Shown piece by piece: positions 1 to 9,113 of a DNA stretch of 64,000 nt. The number at the start of each line of letters is the position of its first letter. Position 1 is the first letter of the stretch. The stretch covers positions 620,001 to 684,000 of the forward strand of contig CAVSQL010000020.1 of assembly GCA_963730065.1 (NCBI GenBank). Reading direction: 5' to 3'. A program made the translations under genes and the position numbers. Below the pieces are notes generated by a model that made no database searches, was not told where the DNA came from, and saw only the letters and a list, made by a program, of their open reading frames with translations. This DNA comes from UBA9676 sp963730065. Lineage in GTDB: Bacteria > Actinomycetota > Actinomycetes > Streptosporangiales > Streptosporangiaceae.

Positions 1-438
1 ATGCTGCGGCGGCAGAGCGGGACCATAGCCGGCGTCGCCTCCGTCGCCGGCTACCGCGGGCTCGCCGGCGCCGAGGCCTACGGAGCGACCAAGGCCGCCC
101 AGATCAACCTCCTGGAATCGCTGCGCATCCACCTCGCCCGAACAGGCGTGCAGGTCACGACTGTCTGCCCCGGCTTCGTGCGGACCGACCTCACGGCCGA
201 CAACCGCTTCCCCATGCCGTTCATCATCGAGGCCGATCAGGCCGCACGATCCATCTGCGACGGGCTCGAACGTGAGAGAGCGGAGATCGTCTTCCCCGCG
301 CGGATGGCCCTGCTGATGAAGGCCGCGCGCCTGGTCCCCGCCCGCGCCTGGACGGCCCTGTGGAAAAGCACCTCACGCCCTGACACCCGTCCGGCCGAAC
401 ACCTCGGCCGAGACCGCCGGAAGCAAAGGACACCATGA
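1..438 (+). CDS. Short-chain dehydrogenase/reductase (SDR), 5'-partial
   Basis: This is the C-terminal part of a classical SDR, an NAD(P)-dependent oxidoreductase. The catalytic Ser (residue 14 of the visible part) and the YxxxK pair (Tyr27, Lys31, in AYGATKAA) are present, followed by the conserved VCPGFVRTDL stretch after the active site. The N-terminal Rossmann glycine motif (TGxxxGxG) is missing, so the gene starts upstream of the window; the ATG at position 1 is very likely internal. The stop overlaps the start of the next gene by ATGA, so the two are probably co-transcribed. The substrate cannot be told from the sequence. Confidence 0.85.
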   Translation: MLRRQSGTIAGVASVAGYRGLAGAEAYGATKAAQINLLESLRIHLARTGVQVTTVCPGFVRTDLTADNRFPMPFIIEADQAARSICDGLERERAEIVFPARMALLMKAARLVPARAWTALWKSTSRPDTRPAEHLGRDRRKQRTP

Positions 439-863
439 AACTGCTCAAGACCGTCGTCGTCCAAAAACCCCTGGGCGCAGTGTTCGACTACCTCTCCGAC
501 TTCACCACGACTACTGACTGGGACCCGGGCACGGTGACCACTGTGCGCCGGCACGGCGACGGCGGAGTCGGCACCACCTACCTCAACACCTCAACATTCC
601 TCGGCCGGACGACCCAGCTGACCTACGTCGTCGATGAGCTCGTGAACCACCAACTCATTCACCTTCGCGGGGAGAACAAGACCGTCATCGCCGTTGACAC
701 CCTGACCTTCCGGTCTGTGGCGTCCGGAACCGAGGTGACCTACGCTGCCGAGTTCACCTTCAAGGGCCTATCCCGCTTCGTCGCCCCACTGCTCAAGCCC
801 GCTTTCGAGCGCCTCGGCAACGAAGCGGAAGCCGGCATGTGCAAGGCGTTGAACCGACTCTGA
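435..863 (+). CDS. SRPBCC family protein (polyketide cyclase/START-like fold)
   Basis: A 142-residue protein whose start (FDYLSDFTTTTDWDPG) and alternating beta pattern fit the SRPBCC superfamily, small helix-grip proteins that bind hydrophobic ligands. The length is normal for a single-domain member. It overlaps the upstream SDR by four bases (ATGA), which points to translational coupling and a shared pathway, for example modification of a lipid or polyketide-like molecule; that pathway is inference. No catalytic residue can be named. Confidence 0.75.
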   Translation: MKLLKTVVVQKPLGAVFDYLSDFTTTTDWDPGTVTTVRRHGDGGVGTTYLNTSTFLGRTTQLTYVVDELVNHQLIHLRGENKTVIAVDTLTFRSVASGTEVTYAAEFTFKGLSRFVAPLLKPAFERLGNEAEAGMCKALNRL

Positions 864-1033
864 CCAAGGAAGTTCCAGACTCCGTCGTCGCCCGCTTCGG
901 CCGCACCGCCTGTTGACGGCCAGCTCCGAACCGCCCGGCATCGGTGCATGAGGCACCCTCGTCAGGGTCATCATGGTTGCGTTGTGATCACGCGGCCCGG
1001 TTCCGCCGGGCACCACGGGGGCACACGACGGCC

Positions 1034-1496
1034 ATGAGGACGACGATCGCCGCTGTCGGCGCCGTAGCGGCCACCGCGGTAATCGGCGGTGTCGCGGCCG
1101 ACCCCGGGTCCGTCTGGTATCGCAGTCTGCGCAAGCCACGGTGACATCCGCCTCCGGCCTACGCGCTGGTATGGACGCCGCTGTATGTGATCATCGCCTA
1201 CGCAGGCGCCAGGGCGCTCACGCGCGCCCTGAGCCGCGATCGCAGCCAGCTTGCCGGTGGCCGACTCCTTGACCTAGCGCTCAACGCTGCTTGGGCTCCA
1301 TTGTTCTTCCGCGCCCGTCGGCCTCGCGCCCGCGCTAGCCGAGATCGTCTGCCTCGACATCGTCAACGTGTTGCTGATCCGCCAGACATGGCGGGCTGAC
1401 CGCACGGCGGCGGTCATCCTGCTTCCCTACGTCGGCTGGACCGCGTTCGCCACCGCGCTGAACGCCGAGATCGTCAGGCTGAACCCCAGCGCCTGA
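1034..1496 (+). pseudogene. TspO/MBR family protein, inactivated
   Basis: Three pieces read as a TspO/tryptophan-rich sensory protein: an N-terminal membrane helix ending WYRSLRKPR, then HPPPAYALVWTPLYVIIAYA and the LDLALNAAWAPLFF helix, then EIVCLDIVNVLLIRQTW to the end (TALNAEIVRLNPSA). The first two are in one frame but separated by an in-frame TGA at 1142-1144, exactly where the family usually has the Trp of the KPxW(x)PP motif. The third piece is in another frame after a shift near 1320-1335. TspO proteins bind porphyrins and lipids in the membrane. With one nonsense codon and one frameshift this copy should be dead unless the reading differs. Confidence 0.75.
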
Positions 1497-1507
1497 GTCA
1501 GGGAGAC

Positions 1508-1526
1508 CCCCGGGCCAAACCCGGGG
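1508..1526. terminator. Hairpin after the TspO remnant, possible terminator
   Basis: Perfect 7-bp stem (1508-1514 with 1520-1526) and a 5-base loop CCAAA, 12 bases after the TspO stop. The trailing sequence is only weakly T-rich, so termination is a guess. Confidence 0.35.
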
Positions 1527-1587
1527 AGCTTCCAGCCTTTACTCTGCGTGACCGTTTGTCGTCCTGCAGAGAGGCGGCATGTCGCGT

Positions 1588-1614
1588 TCGTGGACCGACT
1601 ATCTCGGTCCACGA
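1588..1614. repeat. 11-bp perfect inverted repeat left of the island edge
   Basis: Arms 1588-1598 and 1604-1614 (centre GGACCGA / TCGGTCC) with a 5-base spacer. It lies 37 bp outside the left tRNA-Thr repeat. Before integration it would have been downstream of tRNA-Thr, so it may be the original terminator of that tRNA or an integrase arm; there is no T-tract. Confidence 0.4.
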
Positions 1615-1650
1615 TGGTCGAACGTATTAACGAAAGCAGTTCTTTGAGCT

Positions 1651-1693
1651 GAGCCGCCTTGGGGAATCGAACCCCAGACCTACGCATTACGAG
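1651..1693 (-). repeat. Left attachment site (tRNA-Thr 3' end copy)
   Basis: Forty-three bases identical to 28208-28250, covering anticodon-stem, T-arm and acceptor 3' strand of tRNA-Thr(CGU). The 5' half of the tRNA is absent, so this is an att site and not a gene. Identity stops abruptly on both sides. Confidence 0.85.
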
Positions 1694-1907
1694 AAGCCCG
1701 GGACTCCGCTCCAGGCCCGCTACCTGCACTGATAGCAGCACGCCCGTCCCGGAATGCTCACGGCGCACAGAGCACTCCGGCTTTCCGGTCCACGGCCCGG
1801 TCCACGATCAGGTCATACTTCCGGGTAACAGAGCGTTGCTAGCCTGGGCCGGATGGCTTTTACGCAAGGTCACTGCCTATGTCGGCGCCGCGGGCAGTGT
1901 GGCCGGA
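1694..1907. other. Attachment-site arm of the left element
   Basis: No gene. The sequence right of the att core resembles the sequence right of the second site at 13219 onward; the longest shared run is 24 bases at 1720-1743 and 13245-13268. This suggests related elements with a shared attP arm. Confidence 0.55.
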
Positions 1908-2288
1908 TTAGGGGCGGTCAACCTCAAGACGGCGGCTTACGGCCGCAGCGATCGCCTGGAGATCGCCTTCGTCCGAGCTCACCACCAGGTCGTGTCGGCG
2001 CATGGCCCCCTCAACCACGCAAGCATCAACGATGTCGGTGATCGCGGCGCGAGCGGCGAGGGAGCCGACGGAGCGGGCCTGGTCATCATCGAGGGCCTCC
2101 ACATCACACCCAGCCAGCAGCCGAGCCAGGAGAACCTGGCGGCCTCCGCCGCGCCAGGACTGGGCTACGACTGGCGCCGGGACTGTGGGCACTTCCCGAC
2201 GCGCGAGGAGGGCGCCGTGGCGGGCCCACAAACGGCGTTCGGCTCGGTCAGCGGCAATGAGAGCGCCGGTGTCGTAGGTGACGCCCAT
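1908..2288 (-). CDS. PIN-domain ribonuclease toxin (VapC-like)
   Basis: A 126-residue PIN domain. The acidic metal-binding residues are visible: Asp6 in YDTGAL, the ITDIVDA segment in the middle, and SSDEGDL near the end. VapC toxins cut RNA, often tRNA or rRNA, using magnesium. The start chosen is the ATG at 2288, which overlaps the stop of the antitoxin gene by one base (TGATG); a longer frame upstream runs inside the antitoxin and has no coding character. It sits 215 bp inside the left att site. Confidence 0.8.
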   Translation of the reverse strand: MGVTYDTGALIAADRAERRLWARHGALLARREVPTVPAPVVAQSWRGGGRQVLLARLLAGCDVEALDDDQARSVGSLAARAAITDIVDACVVEGAMRRHDLVVSSDEGDLQAIAAAVSRRLEVDRP

Positions 2289-2566
2289 CACGCGGTCCGG
2301 CGCCGGGAACTTGTCCCGGTCCGTCGGGCCCGCTCGACCACGGCGGCAGCCCACTCCTCGGCTTCGGCAAGCTCTCCGGAAGCGAACGCACCGTGATCCT
2401 GCTCGAACTGGCTGACGGCACCCAGGCCCGCCTGGATGGTGAATTCCTTTCTTGCCGTGTCTGCCAGCCACGCGCTGTAGCTCAATCCTGCCTGAGCGGC
2501 CGCGGCCGCTATCTCAGCATCAAGATCAGGGGGGATGGAGATCGAACGTTTCTTCCGCACTGCCAT
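2288..2566 (-). CDS. Ribbon-helix-helix antitoxin of the VapC-like toxin
   Basis: Ninety-two residues beginning MAVRKKRSISIPPDLDAEI, a ribbon-helix-helix DNA-binding start, followed by LSYSAWLADTARKE and an acidic tail that should wrap the toxin. Gene order antitoxin-toxin and the one-base stop/start overlap with the PIN gene support a type II toxin-antitoxin operon that represses its own promoter. The pair resembles the one at 40893-41527, which has the same layout and similar motifs (GISVSAWLSEAA there). Confidence 0.78.
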   Translation of the reverse strand: MAVRKKRSISIPPDLDAEIAAAAAQAGLSYSAWLADTARKEFTIQAGLGAVSQFEQDHGAFASGELAEAEEWAAAVVERARRTGTSSRRRTA

Positions 2567-3029
2567 GACGTTACGGTAGCACAGCGGTAGGACAGTCTGG
2601 CTGTGGAACTAGCGGGGTGCGCTGATCTCTGTGCCGTGTTTGGGAGCGGCGGCCAGGCGCAGCCGCTCCCAATGACGTGGGGCGCCGTGGCGGCGCCGTT
2701 CAGCGTCGAGGTAGGCCTGAGGCAGGTGAGGGCGCAGCAGTGCCAGCAGCGCGCGGTAGCGCTCGGAGATGTCCGGCGCTCACCTCGTCGCGGTAGAACT
2801 CCAGCCGGACGGTCCGTCGGTAGCGGGCATGGCGTTGTACGAGCCGTCGGTCATTGCGCTGTGGCGGCTTGTCCATAGGTACATGTCGGGGCGCCGGTTC
2901 GGCGCCTTGTACTTATGGGCAGCGACGCCCAGCCAATGGTCCCGCGACTCACTCGTGTGAGGGAGTTCGCCGGCCTGCCTCCCTCATGCGGGCGATGCGT
3001 GCGGGCTTTGCGGGCGGGATAATGCACTC
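2567..3029. other. Intergenic stretch without a convincing gene
   Basis: Short frames on both strands have no recognisable domain. A minus-strand stretch near 2610-2780 (reading ...ISERYRALLALLRPHLPQAY) looks like decayed coding sequence but cannot be assigned. Confidence 0.4.
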
Positions 3030-4280
3030 ATGCCTGGCCAGCAGCCTCGCCACTGGTGGGCGGCCGTCATAGCCCGCCTCCGTTCGGCCAACACCTACGC
3101 CGTGGATAGCGCCTTGGCAGCTGTGGTCGCGGTGCCCGTGTCGGTCCAGTTCGCGAACGCGTCGCCCGGTGGCGCGACTCCGCTGGGTGTACTGCTGAAC
3201 GCGGGCACAGTGCTGCCGCTGATCTGGCGGCGCCGGGCGCCCTTTGCCGTGGCGGTCACAGTCGCCGCCTTTTCACTCCTGGCCTCGGTGTACAACCGGC
3301 CTGGCCAGGACCTGCCGTATGGTGCGCTGCTCGCTACTTACACGGTGGCCGATCTGGGGCGGCGCTGGCAGCGATGGAGCTTCCTTGGGGGCCTTGTTCT
3401 CATCCTTGGGCCCGGGGCGTTGCTGGTGAAGCATTACGGTGCGGCCGATTTCCTGCTTGACCTTCTGCTGCCGCTGAGCGCCTACCTGCTCGGGACACTG
3501 GCGCGAATCAGCCGGGAACGCGCGGAGGCGCTGGAGGAACGGGCAGAGCAGCTGGCGCGCGGGCGGGCGGCCGACGTGGCGCGGGCAGCGGCCGAGGAGC
3601 GGGCCAGGATCGCTCGGGACATGCATGACCTGCTCGCTCACGCGGTCAGCATCATGGTGGTGCAGGCGGAGGCAGCGCCGGTGGTCGTGAGAACCGATCC
3701 AGACCGGGCGGAGAGGGCGTTCGACGCGATCGCCGAGGCGGGCCGGGACGCGATGGCCCAGTTGCGGCGCCTGCTGGGCGTCTTGAAGGAGGAACAGGAC
3801 GCGGGGGTTCGTGCGCCGCCGCCGACCGTGGCTGCGGTCCCCGCGCTGGTGGCCCAGATGGACAGTACGAGCCTGCGGGTGGATCTGCGGACCGGGGGCG
3901 AGCCCCGCCTCCTGCCAGCCGATGCCGAAGTGACCGCCTACCGCATCGTGCAGGAGGCCTTGACCAACACGGTGAAACACGCAGGCGCCGACTCGGCGAC
4001 CGTGCGGCTCGACTGGAAGGACGCAAGCCTGCTGATCACCGTTACCGACGATGGGCGGGGACCGGACGGCGAGGCGGCCCCGCAGGCGGGCGGGCACGGC
4101 CTGATCGGGATCCAGGAGCGGGTCGCGGCGTGCGGCGGCCATGCTGAGACAGGACCGGCACCGGGCGGCGGCTTCCAGGTGACCGCGCGGCTGCCGTACA
4201 TCGAAAAGGAAGCCACCGGCGCCCACGTTCCCCCCGTGGGAGCGTCCGATAGCCTGCCCAAACCTGCGGTGGCGCCCTAA
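3030..4280 (+). CDS. Sensor histidine kinase, NarL-partner (HisKA_3) type
   Basis: A 416-residue membrane kinase. Four or five hydrophobic segments span roughly residues 28-155, then a coiled linker (160-190), the dimerisation/phosphoacceptor box EERARIARDMHDLLAH with His199, and a HATPase domain with N-box (QEALTNTVKHA) and G-boxes (DDGRGPD, GGHGLIGIQER). There is no extracellular sensor domain, so it likely senses within the membrane, as in antibiotic/envelope-stress kinases of Gram-positives. The response regulator starts seven bases after its stop and an ABC transporter follows, so it probably controls that transporter. Confidence 0.9.
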   Translation: MPGQQPRHWWAAVIARLRSANTYAVDSALAAVVAVPVSVQFANASPGGATPLGVLLNAGTVLPLIWRRRAPFAVAVTVAAFSLLASVYNRPGQDLPYGALLATYTVADLGRRWQRWSFLGGLVLILGPGALLVKHYGAADFLLDLLLPLSAYLLGTLARISRERAEALEERAEQLARGRAADVARAAAEERARIARDMHDLLAHAVSIMVVQAEAAPVVVRTDPDRAERAFDAIAEAGRDAMAQLRRLLGVLKEEQDAGVRAPPPTVAAVPALVAQMDSTSLRVDLRTGGEPRLLPADAEVTAYRIVQEALTNTVKHAGADSATVRLDWKDASLLITVTDDGRGPDGEAAPQAGGHGLIGIQERVAACGGHAETGPAPGGGFQVTARLPYIEKEATGAHVPPVGASDSLPKPAVAP

Positions 4281-4287
4281 TGGCACC

Positions 4288-4974
4288 ATGGTGAGCGCCC
4301 GCCGCGCACCGGTGCCCGTGATCCGGGTGGTGCTCGCCGACGACCAGGAGCTGGTGCGCAGCGGCTTCGCGATGATCCTCAACGCGCAGCCAGACATCGA
4401 GGTGGTCGCCGAGGCGGGCGGCGGCGCGGCGGCTCTTGAGGCCGTCCGCGACCACATGCCCGACGTGGTCCTCCTGGACGTCCGGATGCCGCAGATGGAC
4501 GGCATCGAGGCCGCCAGGGTCGTCTGCGCCGAGACCAGCTGCCGGGTGATCATGCTGACCACCTTCGACCAAGACGACTACATCTATGACGCCCTCTACG
4601 CGGGCGCCAGCGGCTTCTTGCTCAAGGATGTCCGCCGCGACGACCTGGTCCAGGCTGTACGGGTAGTCGCGGCAGGGGAGTCGCTGCTTGCACCCACAGT
4701 GACCCGCCGGCTCATTCGCGACCTCACACGGAACCGGCCCCGCGAGGGCCGGCAGCCGGCCGAGCGGCTGGCGGTGCTGACCGCCCGTGAGCTCGAGACA
4801 CTCATGCTGCTGGGCCGCGGGCTATCCAATGCCGAGATCGCAGCCGCCATGACCGTCACCGAGCACACCGTAAAGACACACGTCAGCAACGTGCTCAGCA
4901 AGCTCGGCCTGCGTGACCGGGTGCAGGCGGTCATCACCGCGTACGAGAGCGGCCTGATTTCCCCCGGCTCCTAG
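4288..4974 (+). CDS. NarL/FixJ-family response regulator
   Basis: Receiver domain with acidic pocket Asp18/Asp19 and phosphoacceptor Asp64 (VVLLDVRMPQMDG), the conserved Thr and Lys (MLTTFD, FLLKDV), then a LuxR-type HTH near residues 160-220 (LTARELETLMLLGRGLSNAEIA). 228 residues is the usual length. It is the partner of the kinase just upstream and would bind DNA after phosphorylation. The most likely target is the promoter of the ABC transporter genes that follow (4975-5138). Confidence 0.92.
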   Translation: MVSARRAPVPVIRVVLADDQELVRSGFAMILNAQPDIEVVAEAGGGAAALEAVRDHMPDVVLLDVRMPQMDGIEAARVVCAETSCRVIMLTTFDQDDYIYDALYAGASGFLLKDVRRDDLVQAVRVVAAGESLLAPTVTRRLIRDLTRNRPREGRQPAERLAVLTARELETLMLLGRGLSNAEIAAAMTVTEHTVKTHVSNVLSKLGLRDRVQAVITAYESGLISPGS

Positions 4975-5138
4975 CTGATTCCAGCTCCCTCCTGTGGGGG
5001 AGAAACCGCGCCAGTCCCCCCAATGCCGCCGAGCCCGAAAGACCGCTCTCGGCGGCGATCACGTGTCGTCCGCGAGTCCGGAGGATGGAAGGACAAGCAC
5101 ACCACCTCTCCGGCCACTCGGGGAAGGAAAGGACGCAC

Positions 5139-5915
5139 GTGAACATCCAGTCGTCCGATCGAGCGGGCCACGTGACGGAAGCACTAGAGATCATGGTGCG
5201 GCTCCACTCGGTGAGCAAGGCGTACGGGTCAAGGGATAATCGGGTCGCCGCGCTGACAAACGTGACGATTGACTTCCCCTCGGGAACGTTCACCGCCGTC
5301 ATGGGTGCCTCAGGCTCGGGCAAGTCGACACTGCTGCAATGCGCCGCCGGCCTCGACCGCGTGGACACCGGCGAGGTCGTGATCGCAGGCGCCGCCCTGG
5401 GCGGCATGAAAGAGAACGCGCTGACCCGGCTGCGCCGCGCCCAGATCGGGTTCGTCTTCCAGTCGTTTAACCTGGTGCCCTCGCTCACCGCGCAGCAGAA
5501 CGTGGCGCTGCCGCTTCGGCTGGCCGGACATCGCCCGGCGCGAGCCGAGATCACCAGCGTGCTGGCCAAGCTGGGCCTAGCCGAACGGGCGGGACACCGG
5601 CCCGGCCAGCTTTCCGGGGGACAGCAGCAGCGCGTCGCCATCGCCCGCGCTCTGGTGACACGCCCGAAGGTGCTGTTCGCCGACGAGCCGACCGGATCGC
5701 TGGACTCCCGCAACTCCCGTGACCTCCTTGCGCTGCTTCACGGCCTAGTCGCCCGGGGCCAGACGATCATCATGGTGACGCATGACCCGGTCGCTGCCGC
5801 CTATGCCCAGCGGGTCGTCTTCCTGGCCGACGGCCGCCTCGCGGGCGAGCTGCTCGAACCCACCGCCGAGACAGTCGCCGGGCGCCTGACCCGCCTAGAG
5901 GACGTACCGTGCTGA
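5139..5915 (+). CDS. ABC transporter ATP-binding protein (MacB/LolD type)
   Basis: ATPase of an FtsX/MacB-type exporter. Walker A GASGSGKST (about residues 56-64), Q-loop FQSFNLVPSLT, signature LSGGQQQRVAIARAL, Walker B VLFADEPTGSLDS, and the H-loop MVTHD are all intact. I chose the GTG at 5139 because a strong purine-rich ribosome site lies just before it (5121-5132); an upstream in-frame ATG at 5085 has none. Its end overlaps the permease start by seven bases. Proteins of this type drive mechanotransmission across the membrane and often export peptides or lipids, or give resistance to them. Confidence 0.9.
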   Translation: MNIQSSDRAGHVTEALEIMVRLHSVSKAYGSRDNRVAALTNVTIDFPSGTFTAVMGASGSGKSTLLQCAAGLDRVDTGEVVIAGAALGGMKENALTRLRRAQIGFVFQSFNLVPSLTAQQNVALPLRLAGHRPARAEITSVLAKLGLAERAGHRPGQLSGGQQQRVAIARALVTRPKVLFADEPTGSLDSRNSRDLLALLHGLVARGQTIIMVTHDPVAAAYAQRVVFLADGRLAGELLEPTAETVAGRLTRLEDVPC

Positions 5916-8386
5916 GCGTCGCGCTGGCCACGCTGCGAGCCCGCTGGGTCAGCTTTGCCGGGGCCTTCCTCACCCTGGCCCTGGGGTCAGGGTTCGTCGC
6001 GATCATGCTCATGACCCTGACCGCGACCTCGGGCATCCCGTTTCCCGGTCCGCAGCGGTTCGCCGCGGCACCGATCGTGGTGGTACCCCACAAGACCGAG
6101 CGGTTCACCGCAGACGGCTTCCCCTTCAGCCTGCCGGTCCAGCAGCCGGGCGGCCTTCCCGCCCCGGTGGTGAAGCAGCTGGCCAGCACGGGCAGGACCG
6201 TCCCCGACCACACGTTCCCCGCGCAGCAGGCCGGAGGCCCGCCCGGCCAGGTGGGACATGCCTGGTCGGCCGCCTCGTTCACGCCGTACCGGCTGGTCGC
6301 CGGCCACCCCCCGGCCACCGCCAGCGAGGTCGTGGTCGGCGGCGGCAGCCCCGCGCTGGTAGGCCACCGGGTACAAGTCACGACCGCGGAAGGCACCAGC
6401 ACCTACACCGTTGCCGGTGTGACGCGGCCCGTCTGGTTCGAGCACGCGATCTTCTTCACCGACGCCGCAGCGGCCCACATCTCCCCGCCGATCGACGCGG
6501 TCGTTGCCTACGGGCCGCCCGGCGCCGTCCGCCGGGCCGCCGGCCGCGGCGTTGCGCAAGTGCTCACCGGCGCCGCAAGGAAGCAGACGGATCCCGATCC
6601 AAGCGGTGGTCAAGACCAGCTTTACGCCACTAGCGCCGCTGCCGGCACTTCGACAGGCCTTGGCGTCTTCGTCGCGGTGTTCGTGATGATCGCGACATTC
6701 GCGTTCATCACCGACCAGCGGCGCCGGGAGCTGGGACTGCTGCGAGCCATAGGCGCGACTCCGCGGCAGGTACGCCGCATGATCATCACCGAGGCGGCCG
6801 TCGTCGGCGTCGTGGCATCCGCTGCTGGCTGCGCGCTCGGCCCGCTGGGGTCCTCATTGGCCGGGAAATGGCTGATCGGCCACGGCGTGGCCCCAGCCTG
6901 GTTCACTGTTCACGTCACTGGCCGGCCGCTGATCATCGCGTTCGCCATCGGGCTGGCCTCAGCGATTGCCGGCGCGGCGGCCGCCTCATGGCGTGCGGCG
7001 CGGACGCGGCCCACCGAGGCACTCCGGGATGCTGTCGTGGAGCAGAAGGTCATGACCGTCACGCGATGGCTGCTCGGCGTGGGCCTGCTCGCGTTGGGCG
7101 CGTACGTCAGCCTGACGACGATCACCCGCAATCCCGGCAACGCGATGATCGTGAAGAACTACCTCGCTGTGTTTGTGCCGATCGTCGCCGGATTCGCGCT
7201 GCTGACCCCAGTCATCCTCAAGCCGGTGGCCCGCCTCGTCACCTGGCCGGTGAGCCGCATGGGAGCGGGCTCGATGATCGTGAGGCAGAGCGTCCTCACC
7301 GGCGGGCGCCGCACCGCGGCTACGGCGGCACCGATCGTACTGGCGCTCGGGCTGGCCGCCTCGATGCTGACCCTGGAGGCCATCGCGAACGCCACCTCCT
7401 ACTCGGCTATGCGGCGGCAGGCCAATGCCGAATTCGTGATCGTCCCAACCGAATCCACGGAACTCAGCCGGCAGACGGTCACCGCAATACGCAGAATTCC
7501 AGCCGCCGACGTCACCGAGTTCACCTCCATCCTCATAAACGTGGCTGCCGACTCCGGCGCGTACATCGACACCTGGACGGCACAGGCGGTGGAACCCGCC
7601 ACATTGAACACAACGCAGAACTTCACCCCGGTCGCCGGGTCGCTGTCCCATCTGGGCAGTGACTTCCTGATCATCGACCAGCGCACGGCGCTGGCAGACG
7701 GCCTGCACGCCGCAGAGCCGGTCAAGGCCTATCTTCCAGATGGCACCAGCATCCGGCTGCGGATCGCTGCGGTGATCCATACCGTCACCACCGAGGCGAC
7801 CGTCTTTATACCCGCCGCAGACGCCGCCGACGGGCTACCGACTCAGATGGACGTCACGGCGCGGCCGGGAGCCGACGTGGCGGCCGTCGGAGCCGCGTTG
7901 CGAGCAGCGGTCCGCGGCCACAGAGCCATTGTCACGCCGATCCGCCAGTATCTCGAAGCCGTACGATCCCAGCAGACGCAGCAAGACCGGCAGGCCACCA
8001 CCGTTATTCTCGGTCTCGCGCTCATCTACGCCCTGATCGCCGTGGCCAACACGTTGGTCATGGCGGCGTCGGGCCGCAGACGCGAGATCGCTGCCCTGAG
8101 CCTTGCCGGCGCCACCCGCCGCCAGGCGCTCCGCTTCATCGCTGCCGAATCGGCCCTGGTTGTAGTTATTGGGGCGATCTTGGCGGCCGGCGCGGCCACC
8201 GTGGTGGTCGTCGGCCAGTGGGTCGCGCTGACCCGGTTCTCAACAGATGTCCCAGTCAGCATTCCGTGGCTCCCGATCGGCGCGATCACGGCCGGTTGCG
8301 CAGCGGTCGCCGTGCTGGCATCCGTCCTGCCCGCATGGCAGGTGCTGCGAGCTAGGGTCGTGGAGCTCGCTGATCTTCGCGAATAG
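5909..8386 (+). CDS. FtsX-like ABC transporter permease
   Basis: An 825-residue permease with two FtsX domains, near residues 250-375 and 690-815. Each starts with the conserved cytoplasmic motif (RRRELGLLRAIGATPRQVRRM and GRRREIAALSLAGATRRQ), joined by a large extracytoplasmic region. The size and duplication fit actinobacterial 8-10-helix permeases in two-component-linked exporters. It starts with GTG inside the end of the ATPase gene, so the two subunits are translationally coupled. Confidence 0.88.
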   Translation: MLSVALATLRARWVSFAGAFLTLALGSGFVAIMLMTLTATSGIPFPGPQRFAAAPIVVVPHKTERFTADGFPFSLPVQQPGGLPAPVVKQLASTGRTVPDHTFPAQQAGGPPGQVGHAWSAASFTPYRLVAGHPPATASEVVVGGGSPALVGHRVQVTTAEGTSTYTVAGVTRPVWFEHAIFFTDAAAAHISPPIDAVVAYGPPGAVRRAAGRGVAQVLTGAARKQTDPDPSGGQDQLYATSAAAGTSTGLGVFVAVFVMIATFAFITDQRRRELGLLRAIGATPRQVRRMIITEAAVVGVVASAAGCALGPLGSSLAGKWLIGHGVAPAWFTVHVTGRPLIIAFAIGLASAIAGAAAASWRAARTRPTEALRDAVVEQKVMTVTRWLLGVGLLALGAYVSLTTITRNPGNAMIVKNYLAVFVPIVAGFALLTPVILKPVARLVTWPVSRMGAGSMIVRQSVLTGGRRTAATAAPIVLALGLAASMLTLEAIANATSYSAMRRQANAEFVIVPTESTELSRQTVTAIRRIPAADVTEFTSILINVAADSGAYIDTWTAQAVEPATLNTTQNFTPVAGSLSHLGSDFLIIDQRTALADGLHAAEPVKAYLPDGTSIRLRIAAVIHTVTTEATVFIPAADAADGLPTQMDVTARPGADVAAVGAALRAAVRGHRAIVTPIRQYLEAVRSQQTQQDRQATTVILGLALIYALIAVANTLVMAASGRRREIAALSLAGATRRQALRFIAAESALVVVIGAILAAGAATVVVVGQWVALTRFSTDVPVSIPWLPIGAITAGCAAVAVLASVLPAWQVLRARVVELADLRE

Positions 8387-8399
8387 GAACAGCCAGGCT

Positions 8400-8418
8400 G
8401 GCACCCGCGAGTGGTGCC
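8400..8418 (+). terminator. Hairpin after the ABC operon, possible terminator
   Basis: A 6-bp stem GGCACC/GGTGCC with a 7-base loop, 14 bases after the permease stop. There is no T-run, so this is a weak call. Confidence 0.3.
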
Positions 8419-8464
8419 GAGCACATCGGTCTTGCCGCACGGCTCGCTTCAGTGGTGCCCGGCA

Positions 8465-8878
8465 TTAGGAGGCATTGATCTCGGCCATCAGCCGCCGGCT
8501 GACCGCGGCAGCCCCTTCTTCCTTGGCCTGGAGGTCCGCGTGCTGGCGGCGCAGCTCGGCGAGCTCCTCGGCGGTGCTGCCCCAGCCCTGGCGGGTCACC
8601 TTGCGGCCCGGGTCTTCCGGCTGGTCGGCTTGCCGTTCCAGTGCCGCGATCTGAAGTTCCAGCCGCTTGCACGCCGTGGCCACTTCAGCAACGTCCCTGC
8701 GCGAACGCTGCAGCGCCACAAGTTGCCGCTGACAGGCGGCATCCAGGCCAGGCTGCGCAACCCAAAACCCGATCTTGCCCAGCATCCGGCGCGCCTCGCG
8801 CCAGGCGCTGTGCACAGGAGCAGTCAACCGAGCCGCCCACTCTTCGACCCCGGGAGCCATCCGGAACCGGAGCCCCAT
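8465..8878 (-). CDS. Hypothetical coiled-coil protein
   Basis: 137 residues, mostly helical with long charged heptad-like stretches (CKRLELQIAALERQADQPED, then AEELAELRRQHADLQAKEE). No enzyme motif, signal peptide or membrane helix. It converges on the ABC operon. The layout slightly recalls PspA-like coiled coils, but the similarity is only in composition and I do not assign it to that family. Confidence 0.55.
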   Translation of the reverse strand: MGLRFRMAPGVEEWAARLTAPVHSAWREARRMLGKIGFWVAQPGLDAACQRQLVALQRSRRDVAEVATACKRLELQIAALERQADQPEDPGRKVTRQGWGSTAEELAELRRQHADLQAKEEGAAAVSRRLMAEINAS

Positions 8879-9113
8879 GCCGCCTCCCGCGCCTATCAGC
8901 TAACGAGTACTATCGCATGTTCGTCCGCCGCGCTCAATTCCGGACCCGATGAGCATCGCGACCGCCCCTCGCGGTCGGGCTCGCCGGTCTTCGCTGCTCA
9001 GAGGCGTTCAGGCTGCCGGACACGACGGGTGGCCACCTGCGGATTGTTCGATCGCTCGTAGAGCGCGTGGTTCCCAAGTGGTCCCCAAAAGGGCACGAGA
9101 AACGGGGCGTTGG

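Noticed and set aside
1659..2396. Plus-strand frame of 245 codons starting in the left att site
   Set aside because: The start MGNRTPDLRITRSPG is the tRNA-Thr sequence read as protein, a common artefact, and the rest is opposite the VapBC genes.
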